Assembly (NCBI GenBank): GCA_018970895.1
Contig: JAGWVM010000002.1
Coordinates: forward strand, 1-64,000
DNA from: Lysobacteraceae bacterium
Lineage (GTDB): Bacteria; Pseudomonadota; Gammaproteobacteria; Xanthomonadales; Rhodanobacteraceae
Direction of reading: 5' to 3'
Length of the DNA: 64,000 nt
The notes beneath the pieces are model-generated. The model made no database searches and was not told the DNA's origin. It saw nothing but the letters and a program-made list of their open reading frames with translations. Each line of letters starts with the position of its first letter. Positions within the stretch are counted from its first letter, which is position 1. This document shows, in pieces, positions 37,830-47,595 of the stretch. The translations under genes and the position numbers were made by a program.

Positions 37830-38825
37830 GTGGCCCACACTCCGCACCCCCTGCACGATCACGACCATCCGCATGCCGGTCACGACGACCACGAGCATGA
37901 CCACGATCATGGTCACAGCCACGCGTTGTCCAAGGACGCCGACCGTCGCTATCTGGCGGTAGCGCTGTTGCTGCTGCTCGGCTTCACCGCGGTGGAGGTG
38001 GTGGTCGGCGTGCTGGCCGGATCGCTCGCGCTGATCTCCGACGCCGGGCACCTGCTCACCGACGCCGCCGCGATCGCGCTTGCGCTGTGGGCGATGCACC
38101 TGGCCGAGCGGCCGGCGACCGGCAGTTACACCTTTGGCCTCAAGCGCGCGGAGATCCTCAGTGCGCAGGTGAACGGACTGAGCCTGCTGCTGCTGTCGGC
38201 GTGGTTCATCATCGAGGCGGTGATCCGTCTGGTGACGCCGCCGCGGGTGGACGGCGAACTGGTCACCGCGGTCGCCACCGCCGGCATCTTCGTCAACCTC
38301 GCCGCGGTATGGGTGATGAGCAAGGCCAACCGGCAGAGCCTCAATGTGGAAGGCAGCTTCCAGCACATCCTCACCGACCTGTATGCCTTCATCGCCACCG
38401 CGGTGGCCGGCGCCCTGGTGTGGTGGACCGGCTGGAACCGGATCGACTCGATCGCCGCACTTGTGGTCGCCGGGCTGATGTTCAAGGCCGGCTACGCGCT
38501 GGTGCGCGACTCCGGCCGGGTGTTCCTGGAAGCCGCCCCGCGCGGCCTGGAGCCGGCGGCGATCGCCGAGGCGATGGGCGCGGTGGACGGCGTCACCGCG
38601 GTGGAGGACCTGCACGTGTGGGAGGTGACGTCGGGTCTGCCGGCACTCTCGGCGCACCTGTTCGTCCGGCGGGAGCTGGACTGCCACGCCACCCGCCGCC
38701 AGGTACAGGCGATGCTCGCCGAACGCTTCGCGATCCGCCACGCCACGTTGCAGACCGACCACGCCGACGAGGGCGAGCCCGGCACGCGCCGGGATGCACC
38801 CTGTGCCTTTTCGCACGCGCACTGA
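37830..38825 (+). CDS. Cation diffusion facilitator (CDF) metal transporter
   Basis: His-rich N-terminus HDHDHPHAGHDDHEHDHDHGHSH; SLALISDAGHLLTDAAAIALALW. Confidence 0.93.
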   Translation: MAHTPHPLHDHDHPHAGHDDHEHDHDHGHSHALSKDADRRYLAVALLLLLGFTAVEVVVGVLAGSLALISDAGHLLTDAAAIALALWAMHLAERPATGSYTFGLKRAEILSAQVNGLSLLLLSAWFIIEAVIRLVTPPRVDGELVTAVATAGIFVNLAAVWVMSKANRQSLNVEGSFQHILTDLYAFIATAVAGALVWWTGWNRIDSIAALVVAGLMFKAGYALVRDSGRVFLEAAPRGLEPAAIAEAMGAVDGVTAVEDLHVWEVTSGLPALSAHLFVRRELDCHATRRQVQAMLAERFAIRHATLQTDHADEGEPGTRRDAPCAFSHAH

Positions 38826-38828
38826 GCG

Positions 38829-38857
38829 CCCCGGCGGCGGCTAGTGCACCGCCGGGG
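38829..38857. terminator. Inverted repeat between convergent CDF and cytochrome genes
   Basis: ccccggcgg ... ccgccgggg, overlaps cytochrome stop codon. Confidence 0.5.
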
Positions 38858-39428
38858 GATCGGCGGCGTGCGGCGGGGCCGCGGCCTCCCCGCCCATGTC
38901 CATGTCGTCGTCGGGCGGAGCGCGGGCCACGATGTCCCGGTACTGCTGCGCGCTGAGGTCGGGCAGCTTCTGCAGGAACGCCACCATGCTCCAGATGGTC
39001 GGGTCGTCATGGCTGCCACCCCAGGCCGGCATCGCGCTCATCTTGATGCCGTGCTTGATCGCCCAGAAGGCGACCTTCGGATCGACGTGCACCCGGGTCA
39101 GGTCCGGCGGCTGCGGATACAGCCCCGGACGGATCTCCGAATGGCGCATCGCCGGCGTCAGGTGGCACTGCGTGCACATCGCCGCATACTGGCCGGCACC
39201 CTGCAGGATGCGCTGGGGATCGGCCAGATCCGGCACCTGCAAGCCGGCCGCATGGCTGCGCAGCGAACGCTCGCGCAGCACGGTCAGCAGCGCGGCGACC
39301 GGCCGCGCATGGGGCGCGTCGGCGCCGATGTCGTAGCGGCCAGCGTAGACGAAGGCCAGCGTGCCCACGCCCAGCAGCGCCGCGGTAGCGAGCATGCCCA
39401 GCAGGAACGGACGAAGCCACGGCTTCAT
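38841..39428 (-). CDS. c-type cytochrome, membrane-anchored
   Basis: Single CTQCH heme motif, N-terminal hydrophobic anchor, distal MSAMPAWG Met-ligand context. Confidence 0.88.
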   Translation of the reverse strand: MKPWLRPFLLGMLATAALLGVGTLAFVYAGRYDIGADAPHARPVAALLTVLRERSLRSHAAGLQVPDLADPQRILQGAGQYAAMCTQCHLTPAMRHSEIRPGLYPQPPDLTRVHVDPKVAFWAIKHGIKMSAMPAWGGSHDDPTIWSMVAFLQKLPDLSAQQYRDIVARAPPDDDMDMGGEAAAPPHAADPPAVH

Positions 39429-39441
39429 GAAGATCTCCCGG

Positions 39442-40569
39442 TCAGAACCACACGCGCAGGCCGACGACGACCTGGCGGTCGGACACCGGCGTCCCGGCAG
39501 CACGGGCAAAATCGGCGGTGCGACCGAGCCGACGCACGTACTGCACGCCGACATAGGGTGCCACTTCCCGGCGGATCTCGTAGCGCAGACGCAACCCGAA
39601 CTGCAGGTCGGACAGGCCGCGACCGATCCCGCGCCGCGGATCGTCGCGACCGTACAGGTTGGCCTCCAGCTCCGGCTGCAGGATCAGCCGCTGGGTAAAC
39701 AGCACCTCGTAGTCCGCGCGCAACCGCACCGCGGTGCGTCCCGCGCGCCCGAGATAGCCCGTGGCCTCGACGTCGAACCAGTACGGCGCCAGCCCCTTCA
39801 CGCCGAAGGCCAGCCAGTCGCGACGCGGACCGTCGCCGAGGTCGTGACGCGCGCCGAGGGTGCTGTCCCAGTAGGCCGCGACGGCATGGCTCCACAGCGC
39901 CTCCACGTCCCCGTCGGACACCCGTGAGCCGGTGCGCTCCCCCTCGCTGCGCAGCAGCAGCTTGTCGTCGTCGTTGCCGACCCAGCCGTGCAGCTCCCAG
40001 CGCTGGCCGTGCTCGTCGCGCCCGGCAAAGGCCTCGAGCTGGTCGACCTGCAGCAGCACGAAGCGGGCGCCCTCGCCCATGTCCATGCCCGGCAGGTGGC
40101 TGGGGGCGACGCCGTCGGAGTAGTCCGGGCTGCGGGCGTCGGCCGGCGGCGCCCCCCCCTGCATGCGGCCCATCGCCATGGGGGCGGCCGGCCGCGCCGC
40201 ATCCTGCGGGGCGGACATCTCCGTCATCGTCATCGGACCCGGAGGCATGCCCTGCGGCATGGCCTGGCGCATGCCGTGCTCCATGTCGGGGGACATCCCG
40301 TGGGCGGCCGGCGCATGGTCGCCATGCATCGGCATCGGCATCGGCATCGGCATCGGCGCACTGCTGGCGGCGCGGACGGGCATCGCCATGCCGTCCGCGG
40401 TGGACGACGCCGGCGCGGGCGTGCTGGCGGCCGGCGCAGGCATGTCCATGCCCGGCATGCCATCCATCGCGGCGTGCCGGTGCTGGGCGACGACCGGCCA
40501 GGCCAGCGTGGCGAGCGTGGCCGCCAGCCCGGCGGCGCGGATCATCGGCAGGATCGGACGGACGTTCAC
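39442..40569 (-). CDS. copB: Copper resistance protein B
   Basis: GTG start (GTGA overlap with copA); Met-rich N-terminus; ...YFDVEATGYLGRAGRTAVRLRADYEVLFTQRLILQPELEANLYG... typical CopB barrel (sequence reads YWFDVEATG). Confidence 0.92.
   Translation of the reverse strand: MNVRPILPMIRAAGLAATLATLAWPVVAQHRHAAMDGMPGMDMPAPAASTPAPASSTADGMAMPVRAASSAPMPMPMPMPMHGDHAPAAHGMSPDMEHGMRQAMPQGMPPGPMTMTEMSAPQDAARPAAPMAMGRMQGGAPPADARSPDYSDGVAPSHLPGMDMGEGARFVLLQVDQLEAFAGRDEHGQRWELHGWVGNDDDKLLLRSEGERTGSRVSDGDVEALWSHAVAAYWDSTLGARHDLGDGPRRDWLAFGVKGLAPYWFDVEATGYLGRAGRTAVRLRADYEVLFTQRLILQPELEANLYGRDDPRRGIGRGLSDLQFGLRLRYEIRREVAPYVGVQYVRRLGRTADFARAAGTPVSDRQVVVGLRVWF
40327..40356. repeat. Hexanucleotide microsatellite (catcgg)x5 inside copB
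   Basis: Encodes the PMPMPMPMPM run of CopB. Confidence 0.9.
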
Positions 40570-42329
40570 GACACCACCACCTCGCGGAACATGCCCGCCT
40601 CCATGTGGTAGAGCATGTGGCAGTGGTAGGCCCAGTGGCCCGGCGCATCGGCGGTGACCGCGTAGCGCACCCGCTGCGCCGGCTGCACGTTGATGGTGTG
40701 CTTGCGCACCTGGAACGTGCCGTCCGGGTTCTCCAGCTCGCTCCACATGCCGTGCAGGTGGATCGGGTGGTTCATCATGGTGTCGTTGACCAGCACGATG
40801 CGCAGGCGCTCGCCGGCGCGGAAGTGGACCGGCGTGGACTCGGGATAGGGCACGCCGTCGAACGACCAGCTGTAGCGCTCCATGTTGCCGGTGAGGTGCA
40901 GCTCGATCTCGCGACCGGGCGGGCGCGGATCCAGCGGACCGCCGACCGTGTGCAGGTCGGCATAGGTCAGCACGCGGCGGCCGTTGTCGCGCAGGCCGAT
41001 GCCGGGGTCGTCGAGGTTGTCGCGCGGCATGTCCACGCGCATGTCCACGCCGGGACCGTATTCGGTGCGCGCGTGACGGGCCATCGCCGGGCGGGCGTCC
41101 GATGCGCCGGGCATGGCCATGCCGGTCATGGCCGGGTCGGCATGGGCGCCATGCCCCATCGCCATCGCACCCATCATGTCGACCATCGTCAGGCGCGCAC
41201 GCGGATCCATCGGCGGTACCGCGGCGACCATGCCGGGCCGCGGCGCCAGCGTGCCGCAGGCGTAACCGCTGCGGTCGATGGCCTGGGCGAACACGGTGTA
41301 GGCGCGGTCGTCGACCGACTGCACGATCACGTCGTAGGTCTCGGCCACGCCGATGCGGAACTCGTCCACGTCCACCGGTTCGACGTCCTGGCCGTCGGCG
41401 GCGACCACCGTCATCCGCAGGCCCGGAATGCGCACGTCGAAGAAGGTCATCGACGAGCCGTTGATGAAGCGAAGCCGCACCCGCTCGCCGGGACGGAACA
41501 GCCCGGTCCAGTTGCCCGCCGGCGCGGTGCCGTTGACCAGGTAGGTGTAGGCGGCGCCGGTGACGTCGCTGAGGTCGGCCGGGCTCATCCGCATCGCATT
41601 CCACATCCGGCGGCTGGCAAGCGCCTGCTGCAGGCCGTGCGCGCGCACGTCGCGCAGGAATTCCGGTGCGGTCGGCTCGGCGTAGTTGAAGTAATCGCTG
41701 TGGCGCTTGAGCGTGGCGTAGATGTGCTCGGGATCGGCGTCGGTCCAGTCCGACAGCAACACCACATGCTCGCGGTCCGCGGGGTAGCGCTCGCCGTGGG
41801 CCGGCTCCACCACGATCGGACCGTACAGGCCGGTCTGCTCCTGGAAGCGGCTGTGCGAGTGGTACCAGTAGGTGCCCGCCTGCCTCACCGGGAAGCGGTA
41901 GGTGAAGGTCTCGCCCGGGGCGATGCCGGGAAAGCTCAGCCCCGGCACGCCGTCCATGCCGGCGGGCAGCACGATGCCGTGCCAGTGGATCGAGGTCGGC
42001 ACGTCCAGCCGGTTGGTCACGCGCAGGGTCACCTCGGTGCCCTCGCGCCAGCGCAGCAGGGGACCGGGCACGCGGCCGTTGATGGCCGTGGCCAGCCGCC
42101 TGCGCCCGGTGAAATCGACCGGCTGCGGATGGATGGTCAGGTCGAAGCCGGTGCCGGAAAGCTCCGCCGGACTTCCGCCCGCGGCGGGCGCCGGGCGTCC
42201 CCAGGCCGGCGCTCCGGGGACGAAACCGAGGGCCAGCGCGGTGCCGCCGAGCGCGACGCCCTGCAGGAAGCGGCGACGGGAAAGGTCCGGCCACGACGCT
42301 GCCGGGGAATACGGGAATCGGGACGTCAT
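40566..42329 (-). CDS. copA: Copper resistance multicopper oxidase CopA
   Basis: Tat signal SRRRFLQGVALGGTALALG; HWHGIVLPAGMDGVPG, YWYHSHSRFQEQTGLYGP, HPIHLHGMW, YHCHMLYHMEAGMFREV. Confidence 0.96.
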   Translation of the reverse strand: MTSRFPYSPAASWPDLSRRRFLQGVALGGTALALGFVPGAPAWGRPAPAAGGSPAELSGTGFDLTIHPQPVDFTGRRRLATAINGRVPGPLLRWREGTEVTLRVTNRLDVPTSIHWHGIVLPAGMDGVPGLSFPGIAPGETFTYRFPVRQAGTYWYHSHSRFQEQTGLYGPIVVEPAHGERYPADREHVVLLSDWTDADPEHIYATLKRHSDYFNYAEPTAPEFLRDVRAHGLQQALASRRMWNAMRMSPADLSDVTGAAYTYLVNGTAPAGNWTGLFRPGERVRLRFINGSSMTFFDVRIPGLRMTVVAADGQDVEPVDVDEFRIGVAETYDVIVQSVDDRAYTVFAQAIDRSGYACGTLAPRPGMVAAVPPMDPRARLTMVDMMGAMAMGHGAHADPAMTGMAMPGASDARPAMARHARTEYGPGVDMRVDMPRDNLDDPGIGLRDNGRRVLTYADLHTVGGPLDPRPPGREIELHLTGNMERYSWSFDGVPYPESTPVHFRAGERLRIVLVNDTMMNHPIHLHGMWSELENPDGTFQVRKHTINVQPAQRVRYAVTADAPGHWAYHCHMLYHMEAGMFREVVVS

Positions 42330-42424
42330 CAGTCACTCCTGGGGCGACACCCGCCCTCGGATGTCGCGCAAGCCTCACCTCCCGCGGCCGGCAACGGCCG
42401 GCGCGGGGACGGATAGCGGAGGAC

Positions 42425-42802
42425 TCAGGCCATCGGGGGCCGCAGCGGGGGGCGCAGGACGGGCTTCGGCGCGACCGGCGTGTCCGCCGCAGACGGACCG
42501 GACTGCGGCGGTGGCACGGCAAGTGCCAGGCCATGCGACAGGATCGGCACGGCGACGGTGCAGGCCGCCGGGCAGGCGCAGTGCACCGCTGCGGGGGAGC
42601 CGCAGCAGTCGGCCGCAGCGGACTGCGCGTGGTTCGAGGCCGGAGGGTGCATGGTCATCGGCATGCCCGGCATCGGTGCATGCATGCCCGATGGCGCAGC
42701 CGGGAACGCCACGACGGCCGGCACCGCCAGGCCGAGCCAGGCCAGCAGGACCAGCACCCAGAGGTGCGGCGATCGGCGGAACGGGCGGGGTGCGAAGCGC
42801 AT
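42425..42802 (-). CDS. CopL-like Met/His/Cys-rich small exported protein
   Basis: 125 aa; hydrophobic N-terminus, MHAPMPGMPMTMHPPASNHAQSAAADCCGSPAAVHCACPAAC; immediately upstream of copA. Confidence 0.65.
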   Translation of the reverse strand: MRFAPRPFRRSPHLWVLVLLAWLGLAVPAVVAFPAAPSGMHAPMPGMPMTMHPPASNHAQSAAADCCGSPAAVHCACPAACTVAVPILSHGLALAVPPPQSGPSAADTPVAPKPVLRPPLRPPMA

Positions 42803-42862
42803 GCGCGAAAGACTACGGGCTGCGGCCGCCGCACTCAACGCTGGAGCCGCCTCCATGCGCCG

Positions 42863-43186
42863 TCAGGGCTGGCTGTAGCCCATGTGCAGGGTGATCTTGT
42901 CGCCCGGCTTGAGATCCTTCATCGCGGGCGGCGGGAAATGCAGCACCAGCGCCATGCCGGCCGAGTCGACCTTGACCAGGCCGGTGGCCGGATCGGCGGA
43001 GGTGACGGTGGCCGGCATGCGATGCATGCCCTTGACGTACTGGGTGCCGTGCATGCGCTGCATGTGTTGCATGTGCATCGGACCCATCGGAGCCGTGCCG
43101 GCGGCGGCAGGCATGGTCTGCGCCGAAGCACTGCCGGCGGCGGCCAGCGCGACGAAGGAAGCGGCGAGCAGGGACAGGCGGATCAT
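42863..43186 (-). CDS. CusF-like periplasmic copper-binding protein
   Basis: Signal peptide, MGPMHMQHMQRMHG; VTSADPATGLVKVDSAGMALVLHFPPPAMKDLKPGDKITLHM. Confidence 0.7.
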   Translation of the reverse strand: MIRLSLLAASFVALAAAGSASAQTMPAAAGTAPMGPMHMQHMQRMHGTQYVKGMHRMPATVTSADPATGLVKVDSAGMALVLHFPPPAMKDLKPGDKITLHMGYSQP

Positions 43187-43273
43187 GGCGTGCTCCTCGA
43201 TCAGGGGTCGGGATGAATCGGGGCGAGCATAGCGCGCACGATGTTCAGGCCGGCTGAAGACGGCACGCTGCGC

Positions 43274-44800
43274 TCAGTGGCCGCCCGATGCCGGGCCGGC
43301 CTTGGCCGCGAACGGCGGCTTGGCCAGCCAGATCACCGCGACCAGGCCGAGGAAGATCCAGCCGAGCATGTGGAACACCTCGTTGAAGGCGATCTGGTAG
43401 CCCTGCTGGGTGATCATGCCGTTGATCATGCCGGCAGCCATCTGGTCGTTGCCGCCACCGAGCCGCTCGATCGCGCCGGTGGCCACCGGGTTGTACGGGT
43501 TGATCCGTTCGGCCAGCTGCGCGTGATGCACCACGGCGCGATGCTCCCACAGGAAGGTGGTGATCGAGGCGGCGAAGCTGCCGCCCAGCGTGCGCAGGAA
43601 GGTCGCCAGCCCCGAACCGGCGGCGATCTCGTTCTGCTGCAGGTCCGACAGCAGGATCGACAGCACCGGCATGAAGAACAGCGCCACGCCCAGACCCTGG
43701 ATCAGCTGGACAAGCGCCACGTGGGTGAAGTCGATGCCGAGGTAGAAGTCCGAGCGCATGAAGCAGGTGATGCCCATCACCACGAACGCCGCCGAGGCCA
43801 GCAGGCGCAGGTCCATGCGATGCGCGTACTTGCCCACGATGAAGGTCAGCAGCACCGGGATCACGCCCAGCGGTGCGGTGGCGAAGCCGGCCCAGGTGGA
43901 GGTGTAGCCCAGGTTGCGCTGCAGCCACAGCGGCACCAGCAGGCCGATCGAGAAGAACGCGGCGTAGGCCAGCACCAGCGCCAGCGTGCCGGCACTGAAG
44001 TTGCGGTGGCGGAACAGCTTGAGGTCGACGATCGGGTCCTTGTCGGTCAGTTCCCAGATCAGGAACACCGCCAGCGAGATCGCCGAGATGACGCTGGTGA
44101 CGACGATGAAGGTGGAGTTGAACCAGTCCTCGTCGTTGCCCTTGTCCAGCACGACCTGCAGCGCACCGACGCCGATGATCAGGGTGATCAGGCCGACGTA
44201 GTCGATCTTCGGGCGCTGGGTCTGCTCCACCCGCTCGCGCATCTGCGCGGCGACCACCGAACTGGCGAAGATGCCGATCGGCACGTTGATGAAGAAGATC
44301 CACGGCCAGGAGTAGTTGTCGGTGATCACGCCACCGAGGATCGGGCCGGCGATCGGCGCCACCACCGTCACCATGGCCAGCAGCGCCAGCGCCATGCCGC
44401 GTTTGGCCGGTGGATAGATCGAGATCAGCAGGCTCTGGGTGATCGGGTACATCGGACCGGCCACCGCGCCCTGGATGGCGCGGAACAGGATCAGCATGCC
44501 CATGCTCTGCGAGACGCCGCAGAGGAACGAGGTCAGCGCGAACAGCAGGGTCGACCAGACGAACAGCTTCACCTCGCCGAAGCGGCGGGTGAGGAAGCCG
44601 GTGAGCGGCAGCGAGATCGCCATGCTCACCGCGAACGAGGTGATCACCCAGGTGCTCTGGTTCGAGCTCACGCCGAGGTTGCCGGCGATGGTCGGCAGCG
44701 ACACGTTGGCGATGGTCGTGTCCAGCACCTGCATGAAGGTCGCCAGCGACAGGCCGATCGTGGTCAGCGCCAGGTTGGGTGGGCGGAAGGCAGTGCTCAT
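43274..44800 (-). CDS. emrB: DHA2-family MFS efflux permease (EmrB-like)
   Basis: VLDTTIANVSLPTIAGNLGVSSNQSTWVITSFAVSMAISLPLTGFLTRRFG. Confidence 0.94.
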   Translation of the reverse strand: MSTAFRPPNLALTTIGLSLATFMQVLDTTIANVSLPTIAGNLGVSSNQSTWVITSFAVSMAISLPLTGFLTRRFGEVKLFVWSTLLFALTSFLCGVSQSMGMLILFRAIQGAVAGPMYPITQSLLISIYPPAKRGMALALLAMVTVVAPIAGPILGGVITDNYSWPWIFFINVPIGIFASSVVAAQMRERVEQTQRPKIDYVGLITLIIGVGALQVVLDKGNDEDWFNSTFIVVTSVISAISLAVFLIWELTDKDPIVDLKLFRHRNFSAGTLALVLAYAAFFSIGLLVPLWLQRNLGYTSTWAGFATAPLGVIPVLLTFIVGKYAHRMDLRLLASAAFVVMGITCFMRSDFYLGIDFTHVALVQLIQGLGVALFFMPVLSILLSDLQQNEIAAGSGLATFLRTLGGSFAASITTFLWEHRAVVHHAQLAERINPYNPVATGAIERLGGGNDQMAAGMINGMITQQGYQIAFNEVFHMLGWIFLGLVAVIWLAKPPFAAKAGPASGGH

Positions 44801-44874
44801 GGCGGCTCGGAATGGGGCGGGGAAGGGCCGGCGCCGCCGCGGGGGACGGTCGGCGCCGGCAGCGGCCGGTCGGC

Positions 44875-46077
44875 TTACTTGCCTTTGCCGCCAGCCAGGT
44901 TGGCGTGGATGATGCGGGCGATCAGCTTGTCCGCCTTCGCCAGCTGCTTCTCGTAGACGTCGGTGTTGAGCACCGGCGCGGCCGGCGGCTGCTGGGCCAG
45001 CATCGGACCCTTCTGGTCATGCAGGCTGACGGTCACGTCGCTGGACAGGCCGATGCGCAGCGGATGGGCGTCGAGCTGCTTGGGCTCGGTGAACACCACG
45101 CGCACCGGCACGCGCTGCACGATCTTGATCCAGTTGCCGGTGGCGTTCTGCGCCGGCAGCAGGGAGAACGCGCTGCCGGTACCCACGCCCAGGCTCTGCA
45201 CCTTGCCCTTGTAGACCACGTCGTCGCCGTACAGGTCGGTGGTGATGTCCACCGGCTGGCCGATACGCATGTGGGTGAGCTGGGTTTCCTTGAAGTTGGC
45301 GTCGATCCACACCTGGTGCAGGGGCACCACCGCCATCATCGGCGCACCCGGCGCCACGCGCTGGCCCAGCTGCACCGAGCGCTTGGCGACGTAGCCGTCG
45401 ACCGGCGCCACGATGGTGGTGCGCAGCTCGTCGAGGTAGGCGGCACGCAGCTTGGCCGCGGCGGCCTGCACGTCCGGATGGGAAGCGACCACGGTATCGT
45501 CGACCAGCACGCGGCTGGTGTCGTACATCTGCTCGGAGGTGGTCAGCGCGCTCTGCGCGGCGGCCAGCGCGTCGCGGGCATGGGCCAGCTCCTCGGCCGA
45601 GATCGCCCCGGTCGCGGCCAGGCCCTTGCGGCGCTCGAAGTCGGCGCGCGCCTTGTCCACCGCGACCTTGCGCGCGGCCATGTCGGCCTGCGCACCGGCC
45701 ACGTTGTTGTAGAGGCCGCGCACCTTTCGCACGGTGTTGGCGAGGTTGGCCTCGGCTTCGGACAGCGCCACCTCGGCGTTGCTCCGGTCGAGCTTCACCA
45801 GCACGTCGCCGGCGTGCACGAGGTCGCCGTCATCGGCGCCGATGGTCACCACCGTGCCCGGGAGCTGCGGGGTGATCTGCACGATGTTGCCGTTGACGTA
45901 GGCGTCGTCGGTGTCCTCGTACCAGCGGCCGTCGACGAAGTACCACACGGTCCAGCCAATGGCGGCCAGGACGATGACGACGAGCAGCAGCCGCAGGAGC
46001 AGGCCGCGACGATGGCCGGCGGGCTTGGCCGGCGCGTTGGCCGGGGTGTCGGCCGTGGGGGTGTTGGGGCTGGACAT
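44875..46077 (-). CDS. emrA: HlyD-family periplasmic adaptor (EmrA-like)
   Basis: EDTDDAYVNGNIVQITPQLPGTVVTIGADDGDLVHAGDVLVKLD; IDANFKETQLTHMRIGQPVDI. Confidence 0.94.
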   Translation of the reverse strand: MSSPNTPTADTPANAPAKPAGHRRGLLLRLLLVVIVLAAIGWTVWYFVDGRWYEDTDDAYVNGNIVQITPQLPGTVVTIGADDGDLVHAGDVLVKLDRSNAEVALSEAEANLANTVRKVRGLYNNVAGAQADMAARKVAVDKARADFERRKGLAATGAISAEELAHARDALAAAQSALTTSEQMYDTSRVLVDDTVVASHPDVQAAAAKLRAAYLDELRTTIVAPVDGYVAKRSVQLGQRVAPGAPMMAVVPLHQVWIDANFKETQLTHMRIGQPVDITTDLYGDDVVYKGKVQSLGVGTGSAFSLLPAQNATGNWIKIVQRVPVRVVFTEPKQLDAHPLRIGLSSDVTVSLHDQKGPMLAQQPPAAPVLNTDVYEKQLAKADKLIARIIHANLAGGKGK

Positions 46078-46085
46078 GGTCGGCC

Positions 46086-47567
46086 TCAGGAATGATCGGA
46101 AGAGGAAACGGGGGAGGTGGGCGCGGCCGGCGGCACCGCGGCGGAGTCACGCGGTCGGTAGCCGCCGCCGAGCGCGGCGAGCAGCTGCACGGAGGCATCG
46201 ACCTGCTGTGCCTTCAGGGCCGCCATGCCCTGTTCGGCCTGCAGCAACTGCCGGCGTACGGAAAGCGCCTCCAGGTAACTGCCGACGCCGGCCTTGTAGC
46301 GCTGTTCGGCCAGCTGCCATGCCTGGCGCGCGGCGTCGAGGGCGCGCTGCTGGGCCTCGGCCTGGGTGCGCAGCGAATCGAGCGAGGACAGGTCGTCCGC
46401 CACCTGGTTCACCGCGCCCACGAGGGTCTGGTTGTACTGGGCCACCGCCATGTCGTAGGCCGCGTCCCGGCGATCCAGATTGGCGCGCAGGCGGCCACCG
46501 TCGAAGATCGGCAGGCTCAGCGAGGGACCGACCTGATAGAAGCGGGCCGGCAACTCGAACAGGTTGTGGCTGCCGGTGGCGAGCAGGCCGGTGAACGCGC
46601 CGATGCTCACGTTCGGCAGGAAGGCGGTTTTGGCGGCCTTGATCTGCCTGCCCGCCGCCTCGACGCGCCAGCGTGCGGCCACCAGATCGGGGCGATGGCC
46701 GATCAGGTCGACGGGCAGGTTCGCCGATACCGCGACGGCGGCCGGCCGGAGTACGGCCGGGCGACCGATCGCCAGGCCGCGATCGGGCCCCTTGCCGAGC
46801 AGCACCGAGAGCGCCGAACGCGCCGCGTCCACCGCCCGCGCGGCGACCGCCTGCTGGCGCTGGGCCTCGGCCACCTCGGCATCGCCCTGCCTGAGCTGCA
46901 GCTGGCTGTCGATGCCGGCGGCGACACGCTGCGCGGTGAGCTTGCGGGCTTCGCTGGCGCGCTGGAACTCGGCGTCGGCCACGTCCTGCTGGGCGAAGGC
47001 GTAGCCGAGGCGCGCGTAGGCACGCGCGACGTTGGCCGAGAGCTCGATGCGGGCCGCGCGGGATTCGACGTCCGCGGCCCGGGCCGCGCCGACCGCGGCC
47101 TCCCACGCGGCCTTCTTGCCGCCCCACAGGTCCAGGCCCCAGTTGAAGCTGGCGTAGCCGTATTCGGCGCGCAGGAAGTGGCCGCCACCGGCGCTCGGCG
47201 GCAGCACGGTGGGTGGCAGCCGCGCGCCGGAGATCGCGGCCCCGGCATCGACGCGCGGGCCGCGTGCGGCGTGCGCCTCGACCACCGTCGACTGCGCTTC
47301 GCGGGCGCGCGCGTCGGCGATGGCAAGGCTGGGGTTGTCGCGCAGGGCCTCGGCGATCAGCTGGTCGAGCTGGCGGTCGCCCAGTGCGGTCCACCAGTCC
47401 TGCGCCGGCCAGGTGGCCTCGGTGGCGTGTGCGCGCGCCAGGCTCCGGCCGGTGGCCAGCGTGGACGGGTCGGTCAGCGTGCCGTTCGGATGCAGTCCGC
47501 CGCTGCTGGCGCAGGCGGCCAGCAACAGCGAAAACCCGATGCCGGCCGCGAGGTGTTGCAGGCGCAT
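46086..47567 (-). CDS. NodT-family outer membrane efflux channel
   Basis: WWTALGDRQLDQLIAEALRDNPSLAIADARAREAQ; lipobox-like LLAACASSGG. Confidence 0.93.
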   Translation of the reverse strand: MRLQHLAAGIGFSLLLAACASSGGLHPNGTLTDPSTLATGRSLARAHATEATWPAQDWWTALGDRQLDQLIAEALRDNPSLAIADARAREAQSTVVEAHAARGPRVDAGAAISGARLPPTVLPPSAGGGHFLRAEYGYASFNWGLDLWGGKKAAWEAAVGAARAADVESRAARIELSANVARAYARLGYAFAQQDVADAEFQRASEARKLTAQRVAAGIDSQLQLRQGDAEVAEAQRQQAVAARAVDAARSALSVLLGKGPDRGLAIGRPAVLRPAAVAVSANLPVDLIGHRPDLVAARWRVEAAGRQIKAAKTAFLPNVSIGAFTGLLATGSHNLFELPARFYQVGPSLSLPIFDGGRLRANLDRRDAAYDMAVAQYNQTLVGAVNQVADDLSSLDSLRTQAEAQQRALDAARQAWQLAEQRYKAGVGSYLEALSVRRQLLQAEQGMAALKAQQVDASVQLLAALGGGYRPRDSAAVPPAAPTSPVSSSDHS

Positions 47568-47595
47568 GATCGTGATCTCTGGGGAGAGGTGTGGG

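Noticed and set aside
40320-40460. Possible CRISPR or satellite array
   Set aside because: Only a short coding hexamer repeat; no spacer-repeat structure.
39442-42534. 1030 aa minus-strand ORF as one protein
   Set aside because: Only its 3' third (39442-40569) is real (copB); the 5' part is an alternate frame of copA, which has all multicopper-oxidase motifs.
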